This document shows, piece by piece, positions 1 to 5,621 of a DNA stretch of 5,621 nt. The notes below the pieces were generated by a model, which saw only the letters and a program-made list of their open reading frames with translations, ran no database searches and was not told the DNA's origin. The position numbers and the translations under genes were made by a program. Each line of letters begins with the position of its first letter. Within the stretch, counting starts at the first letter, position 1. The stretch comes from ChocPot-Mid sp043804925 (GTDB lineage: Bacteria; Bacteroidota; Ignavibacteria; Kapaibacteriales; UBA2268). The DNA lies in assembly GCA_043804925.1 (NCBI GenBank), contig JAZDIP010000029.1, forward strand, positions 1 through 5,621, in the 5' to 3' direction.

Positions 1-125
1 ATATTTTAATATAAATATAGAGAAAATTCCATATATTTATAAATATTTGTCTTTAGGTTAATAAAAAATAATATTAAATTAATTTAGTCATAATAATTGG
101 TTTGTCTTAAAAAATAAAGTTTGAA
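1..125. other. AT-rich upstream region, no gene seen
   Basis: This stretch is almost entirely A and T and has no credible reading frame on either strand. It must hold or follow the promoter of the + strand gene cluster if that cluster starts here. A weak sigma70-like pair can be drawn (TTGTCT at 47-52, 16-base spacer, TAATAT at 69-74), but in DNA this AT-rich such matches are expected by chance. The 8-mer TTTGTCTT occurs twice, at 46-53 and 101-108. No perfect TAnnTTTG element is present. No SD-like sequence precedes the ATG at 126. Confidence 0.4.
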
Positions 126-620
126 ATGAAAAGGTTACTCAATAATTCATATATCAGTTTGTTGTTCAGAATAATATTAGGCGCTATTTTCCTGATTGCC
201 GCAACATCGAAAATTGCAGATTTAGGAGGATTTGCAAAGGAAATCAGCAATTACAAAATTGTCCCTGATATTGCTGTCAACTTAATGGCAATGTCAATAC
301 CATGGATAGAATTAGTCTGTGCAATCTTTATTATTGTAGGTATCCGTACTAAATCATCCGTTGCCATTATCGGTTCACTATTAATTGTTTTCATCTTTGC
401 AATCTCTATTGCTATGTTAAAAGGATTAAATATTAATTGCGGATGTCACACTCAGGTATTGGCGGAGAAAATCGGATGGCAAAAAATTCTGGAAAATGCC
501 GGTTTATTAATATTAGCTTTATATCTTTTTTATTCCAAAGCCCCGAAGTTTACGATTGAAAATTATATAATTAAAAAATCTGCGTTTGCAAAAATGGCGG
601 CTTTCAGAAATTTAAATTAA
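126..620 (+). CDS. DoxX/MauE-family four-helix membrane protein
   Basis: A 164-residue hydrophobic protein with four likely membrane segments, at about residues 10-30, 46-72, 76-98 and 121-137, and a short basic C-terminal tail. The layout matches the DoxX/MauE superfamily: an N-terminal R..LG..F..A...K segment (about 15-29), a helix with P59 and E62, and the Cys-Gly-Cys motif (C105, C107) after helix three. In MauE-like members this CGC sits near the membrane edge and is associated with thiol redox or maturation of exported proteins. That role is family knowledge and is not demonstrated here. Length is typical. The ATG at 126 has no SD, which is not unusual for this kind of genome. The next gene follows within 10 bases, suggesting co-transcription. 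The exact electron partner and substrate cannot be named. A general DoxX label is safe, and the MauE subgroup is a likely refinement. Confidence 0.8.
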   Translation: MKRLLNNSYISLLFRIILGAIFLIAATSKIADLGGFAKEISNYKIVPDIAVNLMAMSIPWIELVCAIFIIVGIRTKSSVAIIGSLLIVFIFAISIAMLKGLNINCGCHTQVLAEKIGWQKILENAGLLILALYLFYSKAPKFTIENYIIKKSAFAKMAAFRNLN

Positions 621-629
621 TCTGCCTTG

Positions 630-1367
630 ATGTTCAAATCCGGGAATAATAAAGTCAGGATTAATCCTTTGAATTGGATGGCTAATACCATTAATGACTT
701 TTTAGCCCCACCCCACTGTGAGATTTGTAAAACATTAACCTATCCGGAAAATAACAGATTTGAATTTATTTGTCAAAAATGTTACGATTCAATTCCTTTA
801 GCTCCTGAACCGGATGTGATCTTCAACAGATTAATTCAGGGCTTCGACAAAGATGATTTATTTATTAGCGGTGCTGTATCTTTATTTTCCATTAAAGAAG
901 ACCATGATTACATGAATGCGATTTATTCAATGAAATATTTCGGATTCTCGAGAATCGGGACAGAACTTGGAAAGGAACTTGGAAGATTATTAAAATATCA
1001 GGGAAAAACAAATTTCGATGCTCTCGTACCTGTACCTATTCACCATGCGAGACGGAGAGAAAGGGGATATAATCAATCGGAATTTATTGCTAAAGGTGTC
1101 AGTAATATTACCGGTATTCCGGTCAATACAAAAATCATTAAACGCAAGAAATACACACAAACTCAGACAGTTCTTTCAAAAACGGAAAGAAGGAATAATA
1201 TACGAAATGCCATAACCGCATACCGTAAAGAAACGAAACTGGACGGTGGCAGTTACTTGCTAATAGATGATGTTTTAACGACAGGTTCTACTCTTAATGT
1301 TTGTGCTGAAGTTTTACTTTTTATCGGAGCAAAAAATGTTGAAGTTGCAACTTTGGTTTATGCTTAA
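630..1367 (+). CDS. comF: ComF-family phosphoribosyltransferase
   Basis: A 245-residue protein with the two-part ComF architecture. The N-terminus carries a zinc ribbon with two CxxC pairs (C30/C33 and C48/C51) following the typical FLAPPHC segment. The rest is a type I phosphoribosyltransferase fold. It includes the ALVPVPIHHARRRERGYNQS region (from about residue 132), the TQTQ..LS..ERR.N stretch, and the PRPP loop LLIDDVLTTGST at about 210-221, with its acidic pair and TTGST. ComF/GntX proteins are cytoplasmic. ComF is needed for DNA uptake in naturally competent bacteria, but homologues are widespread and the reaction is not settled, so competence here is only inference. I start at the ATG at 630. 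A TTG immediately before it (627) is in frame but less likely, and no SD distinguishes them. Another in-frame ATG at 678 would still keep the zinc ribbon. Spacing to both neighbours is 9 bases, consistent with an operon. Confidence 0.9.
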   Translation: MFKSGNNKVRINPLNWMANTINDFLAPPHCEICKTLTYPENNRFEFICQKCYDSIPLAPEPDVIFNRLIQGFDKDDLFISGAVSLFSIKEDHDYMNAIYSMKYFGFSRIGTELGKELGRLLKYQGKTNFDALVPVPIHHARRRERGYNQSEFIAKGVSNITGIPVNTKIIKRKKYTQTQTVLSKTERRNNIRNAITAYRKETKLDGGSYLLIDDVLTTGSTLNVCAEVLLFIGAKNVEVATLVYA

Positions 1368-1376
1368 AGGAAAATT

Positions 1377-2753
1377 ATGAAATTAATCAATATACTATTC
1401 TTTATTACTTCGTCTTTAATGTTTGCCCGGGAAGAGTATAATTATCCATATAAAGATGGTATTCCTGCTAATATTTTCAAGCAAAGAAGGGAGATAGTGA
1501 ATAATCACTTTCAAAAAAACACTATTTTACTTTTGCTATCAGCAGATTACTTCTCAAACACAAGTGATTTTTATTCAGGAAGTTCGGTTTCTCCTAATTT
1601 ATATTATCTCAGTGGTATCCCTCCTCAGAGAGCTGTCCTTGTTCTTGTCCCATCAGGTATTAAAATTAATGGCGAAAATATTAGTGAAATTCTATTTCTC
1701 AAAGAACAGACTCAAAACGATATAAAATGGAATGGGTATAAAATGAATATTGCAGATGCCGGGAAAATTCTGCAAATCCAAAAAGTGATGAATCTCTCAG
1801 CTTTAGATAGCATGTTGAAAGAAATAGTTAAAGATAAGGACACACTATTTTTTGATAAATTATCACGAAGCAGGCACTTTTCAAATGATGAAAACCATAC
1901 TGAATGTGATATTGAAATAATCAATAAAATTAAAACAAATTATCCTGAGATGAGTATTAAAACTAATATTCCACTCCTTTCGGAAATGAGGAGAGTGAAG
2001 GATAAGGAGGAAATAAAATTAATTCAAAAAGCAGTTGATATTTCGATTGAAGGACACAAAGCACTAATTAATTCAGCAAAACCCGGAGTAATTGAATACC
2101 AACTTCAGGCAGAAATGGAGTATCAGTTTCAAAAGAATGGGGCTGAAAGACCTGCTTATGGTTCCATAATTGGAAGCGGAAGAAATTCATGTTTTCTGCA
2201 TTATCAAAATAACCGCGATACTGTAAAAGATGGAGATGTAATTTTGTTTGATTGCGGAGCAAAATACCATGGCTATTGTGCTGATATAACAAGAACCATA
2301 CCTGCTAACGGAACTTTTTCAATTGAGCAAAAAATTATTTATAATATAGTTTTAGAAGCAATGGATTCGGCATTTGCTCAATGCAAGCCAGGAAATAAAT
2401 TTACATTGATTCACGAAAAAGCAAAAGAGCTTATTAGCGAAAAACTTTTGGAACAATCAATTATCACTGAAAAAGAAGACGTTGATGTATATTTTCCCCA
2501 TGGGACTTCACATTTTCTTGGATTGAATGTGCATGATTCGGGACCGGGGGAATATTTAGAGGAAGGGAATGTGTTGACTGTCGAACCAGGGATTTATATT
2601 CCGGCAGGGAGTAATTATGATGAACGTTGGTGGAATATTGGAATTAGAATTGAAGATGATGTTTTGATAACGAAAGAAGGATTTATAAATTTATCTGAGA
2701 AACTGCCGAGAACAGCGGAAGCGATTGAAAAGATGATGCGAACCAATCGTTAG
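1377..2753 (+). CDS. pepP: Xaa-Pro aminopeptidase (aminopeptidase P, M24B), probably exported
   Basis: A 458-residue metallopeptidase that removes the N-terminal residue when proline is second. An AMP_N domain (about residues 28-170, with YYLSGI and the FLKEQ stretch) precedes the creatinase-like M24 catalytic domain (about 205-450). All five dinuclear-metal ligands are visible: D292 (LFDCGA), D303 (YCADITRT), H379 (HGTSHFLGLNVHD), E403 (TVEPGIY) and E426 (IRIEDDV). The catalytic-site histidines H275, H375 and H386 are also present. The N-terminus, a Lys followed by a hydrophobic run ending MFA at 15-17, looks like a Sec signal peptide with cleavage after A17. This would place the enzyme in the periplasm or outside, unlike cytosolic E. 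coli PepP. An AGGA SD at 1368-1371 lies 5 bases before the ATG and supports this start. It is the last gene of the + strand cluster. Confidence 0.93.
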   Translation: MKLINILFFITSSLMFAREEYNYPYKDGIPANIFKQRREIVNNHFQKNTILLLLSADYFSNTSDFYSGSSVSPNLYYLSGIPPQRAVLVLVPSGIKINGENISEILFLKEQTQNDIKWNGYKMNIADAGKILQIQKVMNLSALDSMLKEIVKDKDTLFFDKLSRSRHFSNDENHTECDIEIINKIKTNYPEMSIKTNIPLLSEMRRVKDKEEIKLIQKAVDISIEGHKALINSAKPGVIEYQLQAEMEYQFQKNGAERPAYGSIIGSGRNSCFLHYQNNRDTVKDGDVILFDCGAKYHGYCADITRTIPANGTFSIEQKIIYNIVLEAMDSAFAQCKPGNKFTLIHEKAKELISEKLLEQSIITEKEDVDVYFPHGTSHFLGLNVHDSGPGEYLEEGNVLTVEPGIYIPAGSNYDERWWNIGIRIEDDVLITKEGFINLSEKLPRTAEAIEKMMRTNR

Positions 2754-2774
2754 TCTGTGTTTTAATTACACAGA
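2754..2774. terminator. Hairpin in the convergent gap, weak terminator candidate
   Basis: TCTGTGT (2754-2760) and ACACAGA (2768-2774) form a perfect 7-bp stem with a 7-base loop. It begins at the base after the aminopeptidase stop codon and lies between two converging genes, where a two-way terminator would be expected. Against it, no T-run follows on either strand and the stem is not GC-rich, so classical intrinsic termination is doubtful. It could instead be a 3' end stabiliser or chance. Confidence 0.35.
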
Positions 2775-2814
2775 GTTTCAAAGAGTGAGATTCAGGGAAA
2801 AAATTAACTTTAGG

Positions 2815-3807
2815 TTATATCTCAATCACTTTTCTTGTGCCGATGAAACCTTTTACTTTTCTTTCCAATGCTTTGAGTGATGCCTCGACAATTTCTTTAG
2901 AAGTCAGACCGAATTTGACTTGAAGCTCTTCCGGTTCACCACTTATTCCAAATCTGTCTTTTACGCCTACGAATTCCATAGGGACAGGATAATTTTTTAC
3001 GACAACTTCGGCAACAGCACTTCCCATTCCACCATGAATCTGATGTTCTTCTGCAGTAACAATACAACCACAATCCATTGCGGCATTTGTAATTGTCTCA
3101 ACATCCATGGGTTTAACGGAGGCATTGTTTATTACTCTTGCAGAAATTCCTTTTTTATCAAGTTCTTCAGCGGCAAGCAGGGCTTCCCAAACTAAAAGAC
3201 CACATGCGATTATTGCTACATCAGTACCTTCCCTGAAAACCTGAGCTTTACCTATTTCAAAAGGAGTATCTTCCGTCGTAAACTTAGGGACTGCTGAACG
3301 GCCAAAACGGATGTAAGCAGGACCATACATCTCCCCTATTGCAATCGTTGCTTTTTTAGCTTCGGTAAAGTCGCAGGGAACAATTAAAGTCATGTTAGGC
3401 AAGGTTCTCAAAATTGACAATTCCTCAAGTGCCTGATGTGTTGCTCCGTCAGGACCAACAGTTATACCTGAGTGTCCGCCGCCTATTTTTACATTTGCAT
3501 TGTTGTAACAAACGGAAATTCTTAATTGGTCGGTATTTCGAAATGCGGCAAAAGCACTGTAACTTGACATGAAGGCTATCTTTCCCGACAGAGCCATTCC
3601 AACAGCAATCGTTGTTGCATTTTGTTCTGCTATACCAATAGAGAAAAATCTATCAGGAAATTTGTCTTTGAAGTAAGAGGTCATAACTGAGCCTGTAATA
3701 TCGGAACCAAGAACAACAACATTTTCATATTTTTCACCAAGTTCGACTAATCCTTCACCAAAACCGTGTCTTGTTGGTTTTTTACCGAGCAATTCAAATT
3801 TTTCCAT
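2815..3807 (-). CDS. Transketolase, C-terminal subunit
   Basis: This 330-residue protein is the second half of a split transketolase. It carries the pyrimidine-binding domain (about residues 10-175) and the transketolase C-terminal domain (about 185-315). Visible motifs are GSDITGS (34-40), GIAEQN (58-63) whose E61 matches the glutamate that activates the thiamine ring, the SAFAAFRNTDQ region, HSGITVGPDGATHQALE (112-128), YIRFGR (165-170), EEHQIHGGMGSAV (253-265) and GVKDRFGISGEPEEL (281-295). It should pair in the cytoplasm with the N-terminal subunit encoded at 4480-5358 to move two-carbon units between sugar phosphates in the non-oxidative pentose phosphate pathway. The ATG at 3807 has no SD. 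A 56-base AT-rich gap separates it from the lipoprotein gene upstream. DXP synthase is a related alternative, but that enzyme is one chain and the motifs fit transketolase better. Confidence 0.93.
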   Translation of the reverse strand: MEKFELLGKKPTRHGFGEGLVELGEKYENVVVLGSDITGSVMTSYFKDKFPDRFFSIGIAEQNATTIAVGMALSGKIAFMSSYSAFAAFRNTDQLRISVCYNNANVKIGGGHSGITVGPDGATHQALEELSILRTLPNMTLIVPCDFTEAKKATIAIGEMYGPAYIRFGRSAVPKFTTEDTPFEIGKAQVFREGTDVAIIACGLLVWEALLAAEELDKKGISARVINNASVKPMDVETITNAAMDCGCIVTAEEHQIHGGMGSAVAEVVVKNYPVPMEFVGVKDRFGISGEPEELQVKFGLTSKEIVEASLKALERKVKGFIGTRKVIEI

Positions 3808-3863
3808 TTTTTATATAATTAATTTTTAACAAATTTCAACTTTTTTTATAATAATGCATGATT

Positions 3864-4463
3864 TTATCTTACTGATTTAATCAGTTCTTTTATTTTAAAA
3901 TATTTCACATAATCCTGCAACTTAAGTGTGGATTGAGTTAGTCTTATTCCATCTATCCTAACAATAAACCTATCGGCGACCAAAGCATATAAAGTTCCTT
4001 CTTTTCTATAGTCATCCCAGGTCACATAACCTTTTCCATAAGCAATTATAAATTGCTCAGTTTCCGAACCTGATACATCTGGTGGTTGAGAAAATAATTT
4101 TAATTCATAATCGGGAATAAATTTATAATTCCCGTAATCCGTAATGCTGAATTTTAAAAATCCATTGTTTGGGAAAATGTATTCGCTTGAAGCTATAGTA
4201 ATTTTCCTGTTGTCCTCATCATTTTCTCCTATTTTATCAGGTGTTTTTTCGCAGCCGGGAACGGAAGCCGGTAAAAATTCAGCTAATTTCAAACCATCTA
4301 TTACATCTGCTTTTTGCTCCTGTTTTTTGCTCTCAACAGGATTTCCGCTTGAATCCGATTTGAAACTTTCATCAACACTTTTATTAACTTCCTTCTTTTC
4401 ATTACAGGAAAACAGTATAATTGGGAATAATAAAATTATATATATATTAATAAGCTTTTTCAT
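3864..4463 (-). CDS. Lipoprotein of unknown function between the transketolase subunits
   Basis: A 199-residue protein with a clear lipoprotein signal: MKK, a hydrophobic stretch, then the lipobox LFSC with C20 as the lipidated residue. Residues 21-55 are a low-complexity linker rich in Lys, Glu, Ser and Asp. Residues 57-199 look like one small globular domain, starting LAEFLPASVPG (60-70), with ITDYGNY (107-113), a GKGYVTWDDY segment (143-152) and ALVADRFIVRIDG (160-172). From memory this pattern (LP..VPG, a TDY strand, then a DRF.V...G strand) recalls uncharacterised periplasmic proteins from several phyla, but I cannot name a family with confidence. The ATG at 4463 is chosen because of the SD at 4471-4477 and the signal sequence. 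A longer frame from 4553 would overlap the upstream gene by 74 bases and bury the signal peptide. It lies 16 bases after the N-subunit stop, so it is probably co-transcribed. Confidence 0.85.
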   Translation of the reverse strand: MKKLINIYIILLFPIILFSCNEKKEVNKSVDESFKSDSSGNPVESKKQEQKADVIDGLKLAEFLPASVPGCEKTPDKIGENDEDNRKITIASSEYIFPNNGFLKFSITDYGNYKFIPDYELKLFSQPPDVSGSETEQFIIAYGKGYVTWDDYRKEGTLYALVADRFIVRIDGIRLTQSTLKLQDYVKYFKIKELIKSVR

Positions 4464-4470
4464 ATAAAAA

Positions 4471-4477
4471 TCCTTCC
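4471..4477 (-). promoter_or_regulatory. Shine-Dalgarno that fixes the lipoprotein start
   Basis: On the - strand this reads GGAAGGA, 7 bases before the ATG at 4463. It is the strongest SD in the window and lies wholly within the 16-base gap after the transketolase N-subunit stop codon. It decides the start against the in-frame upstream ATG at 4553. Confidence 0.75.
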
Positions 4478-4479
4478 AA

Positions 4480-5358
4480 TTATACAAGTTCTTCCAAAGC
4501 TTTGACTGCCTGTTCCTCGTTCGGAGGATTGCCATGCCAATTGTAATTATCATTCATAAATGACACTCCTTTTCCCATAAAGGTTTTGGCTATAATTACA
4601 GTCGGTTTGTTGATTTTGCTAATGTGATTTTTATCAAAAGTATTGAAAGCATTTATAATCTGCTCGAAATCATGACCGTCAATTTCAATAACTTCAAATC
4701 CAAAAGCAAGGAATTTTTCTGCAATCGGGTAAATACTCATTACTTCTTTTACCCTGCCGTCAATTTGGCAATCATTGTTGTCGAGAATCCAGCAGAGATT
4801 ATCGAGTTTGAAGTTAGATGCAGACATTGCGGCTTCCCAGACCGAACCTTCCTGCATTTCGCCATCACCGGTTAAACAGAAAACTTTTCTGTCATTTCTA
4901 TCAAGAAGTTTATCGCTCATAGCCATGCCAACTGCAATTGAAATACCCTGACCCAATGAACCGGCGGCTGTTTCAATTCCTGGTAAATCGGTGTCCAATG
5001 CGGGATGCCCCTGCAAACGGCTCCCGTATTTTCTCAATGTATTCAACTCCGAAACCGGGAAATATCCTGCCCTGGCAAGGCATGAATATAGAACTGGACA
5101 CAAATGTCCGGCACTTAGAACAAACCTGTCACGTTTTTCCCAATTTGGTTTTTTGGGGTCATATTTCATGAATCCGCCAAAAAACAAAACTGCGAAAATA
5201 TCAGCTAAGCCAAGAGGTCCTCCGCTATGACCGGACTTTGCAAGATATAAGCTTTTAATAATATCGCGTCTTAGCTCTAAAGCAATATCATCAAACTCAT
5301 TGGATTCCCGTTTTTTATTCTCAAAATTCCTATCGTCGAAACTAACTTCTAATGCCAT
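4480..5358 (-). CDS. Transketolase, N-terminal (thiamine diphosphate-binding) subunit
   Basis: This 292-residue protein is the first half of a split transketolase. Visible motifs are ELRRDIIKSLYLAKSGHSGGPLG (28-50), FVLSAGH (79-85), RLQGHP (114-119), the AAGSLGQG cofactor-site segment (131-138), and the thiamine diphosphate/metal motif beginning GDGEMQEGSVWEAAM (164-178) and ending LDNND (192-196). IDGHD (226-230) and GKGVSFM with WHG (262-276) follow. The usual GHPGG is GHSGG here, with H44 kept. Together with the 330-residue C-subunit the total is 622 residues, close to a single-chain transketolase (about 660). It is cytoplasmic and needs the partner for activity, because the catalytic Glu is on the other chain. 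No SD precedes the ATG at 5358. It is the first gene of the - strand operon, with a candidate promoter about 40 bases upstream. About 25 extra residues precede the conserved start, so a later true start is possible, but no later ATG exists before the conserved region. Confidence 0.93.
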   Translation of the reverse strand: MALEVSFDDRNFENKKRESNEFDDIALELRRDIIKSLYLAKSGHSGGPLGLADIFAVLFFGGFMKYDPKKPNWEKRDRFVLSAGHLCPVLYSCLARAGYFPVSELNTLRKYGSRLQGHPALDTDLPGIETAAGSLGQGISIAVGMAMSDKLLDRNDRKVFCLTGDGEMQEGSVWEAAMSASNFKLDNLCWILDNNDCQIDGRVKEVMSIYPIAEKFLAFGFEVIEIDGHDFEQIINAFNTFDKNHISKINKPTVIIAKTFMGKGVSFMNDNYNWHGNPPNEEQAVKALEELV

Positions 5359-5399
5359 AATTTTATAATCAATATTTAATAAAACGATAAAACAAATTA

Positions 5400-5407
5400 C
5401 AAAACTA
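5400..5407 (-). promoter_or_regulatory. Candidate Bacteroidota-type -7 element for the transketolase operon
   Basis: The - strand reads TAGTTTTG, an exact match to the TAnnTTTG -7 element of Bacteroidota primary sigma factors. It lies 41 bases before the transketolase start, giving a leader of about 35 bases. I found no matching TTG at the -33 position, and the surrounding DNA is AT-rich, so this is only suggestive. Confidence 0.3.
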
Positions 5408-5544
5408 ATTTAAGATAATGAAATATGTTCCATTTATTTGGAAAATTTGTTGATTAGTTTTTTGAAAAATGTAATGTTCAAAATTCCCATTTTTAATACC
5501 AATTCAAAATACATTATTGAAACAACTCTTTTCAATTTTAAACG

Positions 5545-5557
5545 TCCTTGGCAAGGA
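5545..5557 (+). promoter_or_regulatory. TCCTTG/CAAGGA palindrome overlapping an SD
   Basis: TCCTTG (5545-5550) and CAAGGA (5552-5557) are perfect inverse complements around G5551. As RNA this could form a 5-bp stem with a 3-base loop that hides the AAGGA used by the micro-ORF at 5563. As DNA it could be a small operator. It is the most GC-rich spot in this intergenic region and lies 38 bases before the next gene. Confidence 0.3.
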
Positions 5558-5562
5558 AATAA

Positions 5563-5586
5563 ATGATAAATATCAGAAATTTATAA
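5563..5586 (+). CDS. Possible 7-codon leader micro-ORF
   Basis: ATG at 5563 opens a frame reading MINIRNL and ends at TAA 5584-5586. An AAGGA (5553-5557) sits 5 bases before it. Its stop codon overlaps the AAGGA (5585-5589) of the following gene, an arrangement that would allow translational coupling. The peptide is too short to judge by content. It could equally be a relic of a local duplication of the translation start or simply chance. Confidence 0.2.
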   Translation: MINIRNL

Positions 5587-5595
5587 GGAAATACA

Positions 5596-5621
5596 ATGAA
5601 AAATATAAATAGATTCTCTGC
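5596..5621 (+). CDS. Start of a + strand gene, cut by the window end
   Basis: ATG at 5596 is preceded by AAGGA at 5585-5589, 6 bases upstream, and opens a frame reading MKNINRFS before the sequence ends. The two lysine/arginine-containing first codons would fit the start of a signal peptide or of many other proteins. Nothing about function can be said. The call rests on the SD, on the frame staying open to the edge, and on the long divergent intergenic region before it. Confidence 0.45.

Larger units (their letters stand above)
5359..5595. other. Divergent AT-rich intergenic region
   Basis: The region separates the - strand transketolase operon from a + strand gene that begins at 5596, so promoters for both should lie here. 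It holds the TAGTTTTG element on the - strand, a TTCCA/TGGAA inverted repeat (5428-5443), and TTTTGAA (5460-5466) facing TTCAAAA (5477-5483). Further TTCAA/TTGAA words occur at 5503, 5517 and 5531. A palindrome at 5545-5557 is followed by a possible 7-codon micro-ORF. No larger gene is visible. Confidence 0.55.

Noticed and set aside
657..668. 12-base perfect palindrome AGGATTAATCCT
   Set aside because: It lies inside comF codons 10-13. About one such palindrome is expected by chance in a window this long.
1018..1215. 65-codon frame on the + strand inside comF
   Set aside because: It is a shadow of the phosphoribosyltransferase frame, with no SD and no family-like content.
1712..2292. Two - strand frames opposite the aminopeptidase (1712-1924 and 2068-2292)
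   Set aside because: They are antisense shadows of a gene whose catalytic residues are all intact.
2808..2817. 10-mer CTTTAGGTTA repeated at 51-60 and 2808-2817
   Set aside because: Several shared 10-mers are expected by chance in AT-rich DNA of this length, and nothing around the two copies is similar.
2920..3195. 91-codon + strand frame opposite the transketolase C-subunit
   Set aside because: It is antisense to a strongly conserved protein. Its Cys/Phe/Tyr/Asn-rich content is typical of a shadow frame.
4144..4467. 107-codon + strand frame opposite the lipoprotein gene
   Set aside because: It is a reverse shadow of the Lys/Glu/Ser-rich linker and signal peptide, which explains its Ser/Leu/Phe-rich content.
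4464..4553. Longer N-terminus for the lipoprotein, starting at the ATG at 4553
   Set aside because: It would overlap the transketolase N-subunit by 74 bases, place 30 residues before a good lipoprotein signal, and ignore the strong SD just before the ATG at 4463.
4624..5230. Three overlapping + strand frames opposite the transketolase N-subunit (4624-4875, 4938-5171, 4991-5230)
   Set aside because: All lie antisense to conserved transketolase motifs and have no start signals or recognisable domains.

Overview
The window is AT-rich, double-stranded bacterial DNA with five complete protein-coding genes, one lipoprotein gene whose start has to be corrected, and the first codons of a further gene at the right edge. 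Two things point loosely to the Bacteroidota/Chlorobi/Ignavibacteria/Kapabacteria (FCB) group. Several genes have no Shine-Dalgarno (SD) sequence. There is also a TAnnTTTG-type -7 element (TAGTTTTG) ahead of the transketolase genes. The split transketolase is compatible with this group but also occurs in many other bacteria and archaea. This placement is inference, and the genus cannot be read from the sequence. No RNA gene, CRISPR array, insertion sequence or phage gene is visible.

Left half, + strand (126-2753): three closely spaced genes that look like one transcription unit. They are a small four-helix membrane protein of the DoxX/MauE type with a Cys-Gly-Cys motif, a ComF-family phosphoribosyltransferase with an N-terminal zinc ribbon, and a Xaa-Pro aminopeptidase (M24B, aminopeptidase P) with all metal ligands and a predicted signal peptide. 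Gaps are 9 bases in both cases. The three have no obvious common pathway, so this may simply be a housekeeping cluster.

Middle (2754-2814): a short convergent intergenic stretch holding a perfect 7-bp hairpin just after the aminopeptidase stop codon. It is a weak candidate for a transcription end.

Right half, - strand (5358 down to 2815): the two halves of a split transketolase. The N-terminal, thiamine-diphosphate-binding subunit is transcribed first. The C-terminal pyrimidine-binding/transketolase-C subunit comes last. An unrelated-looking lipoprotein gene of 199 codons is inserted between them. It has a strong SD sequence only 16 bases after the N-subunit stop, so the three genes are probably co-transcribed. 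The two subunits together would make a transketolase of the non-oxidative pentose phosphate pathway. The lipoprotein sits in a different compartment and has no evident role in that enzyme.

Right edge (5359-5621): a divergent, very AT-rich intergenic region. It contains the candidate promoter for the transketolase operon, several TTCAA/TTGAA inverted repeats, and a GC-richer palindrome overlapping the SD of a possible 7-codon micro-ORF. The start of a + strand gene follows and is cut by the window. Most of the window is ordinary. The points most worth a second look are the lipoprotein gene inside the split transketolase operon and the duplicated translation-start region at the right edge.
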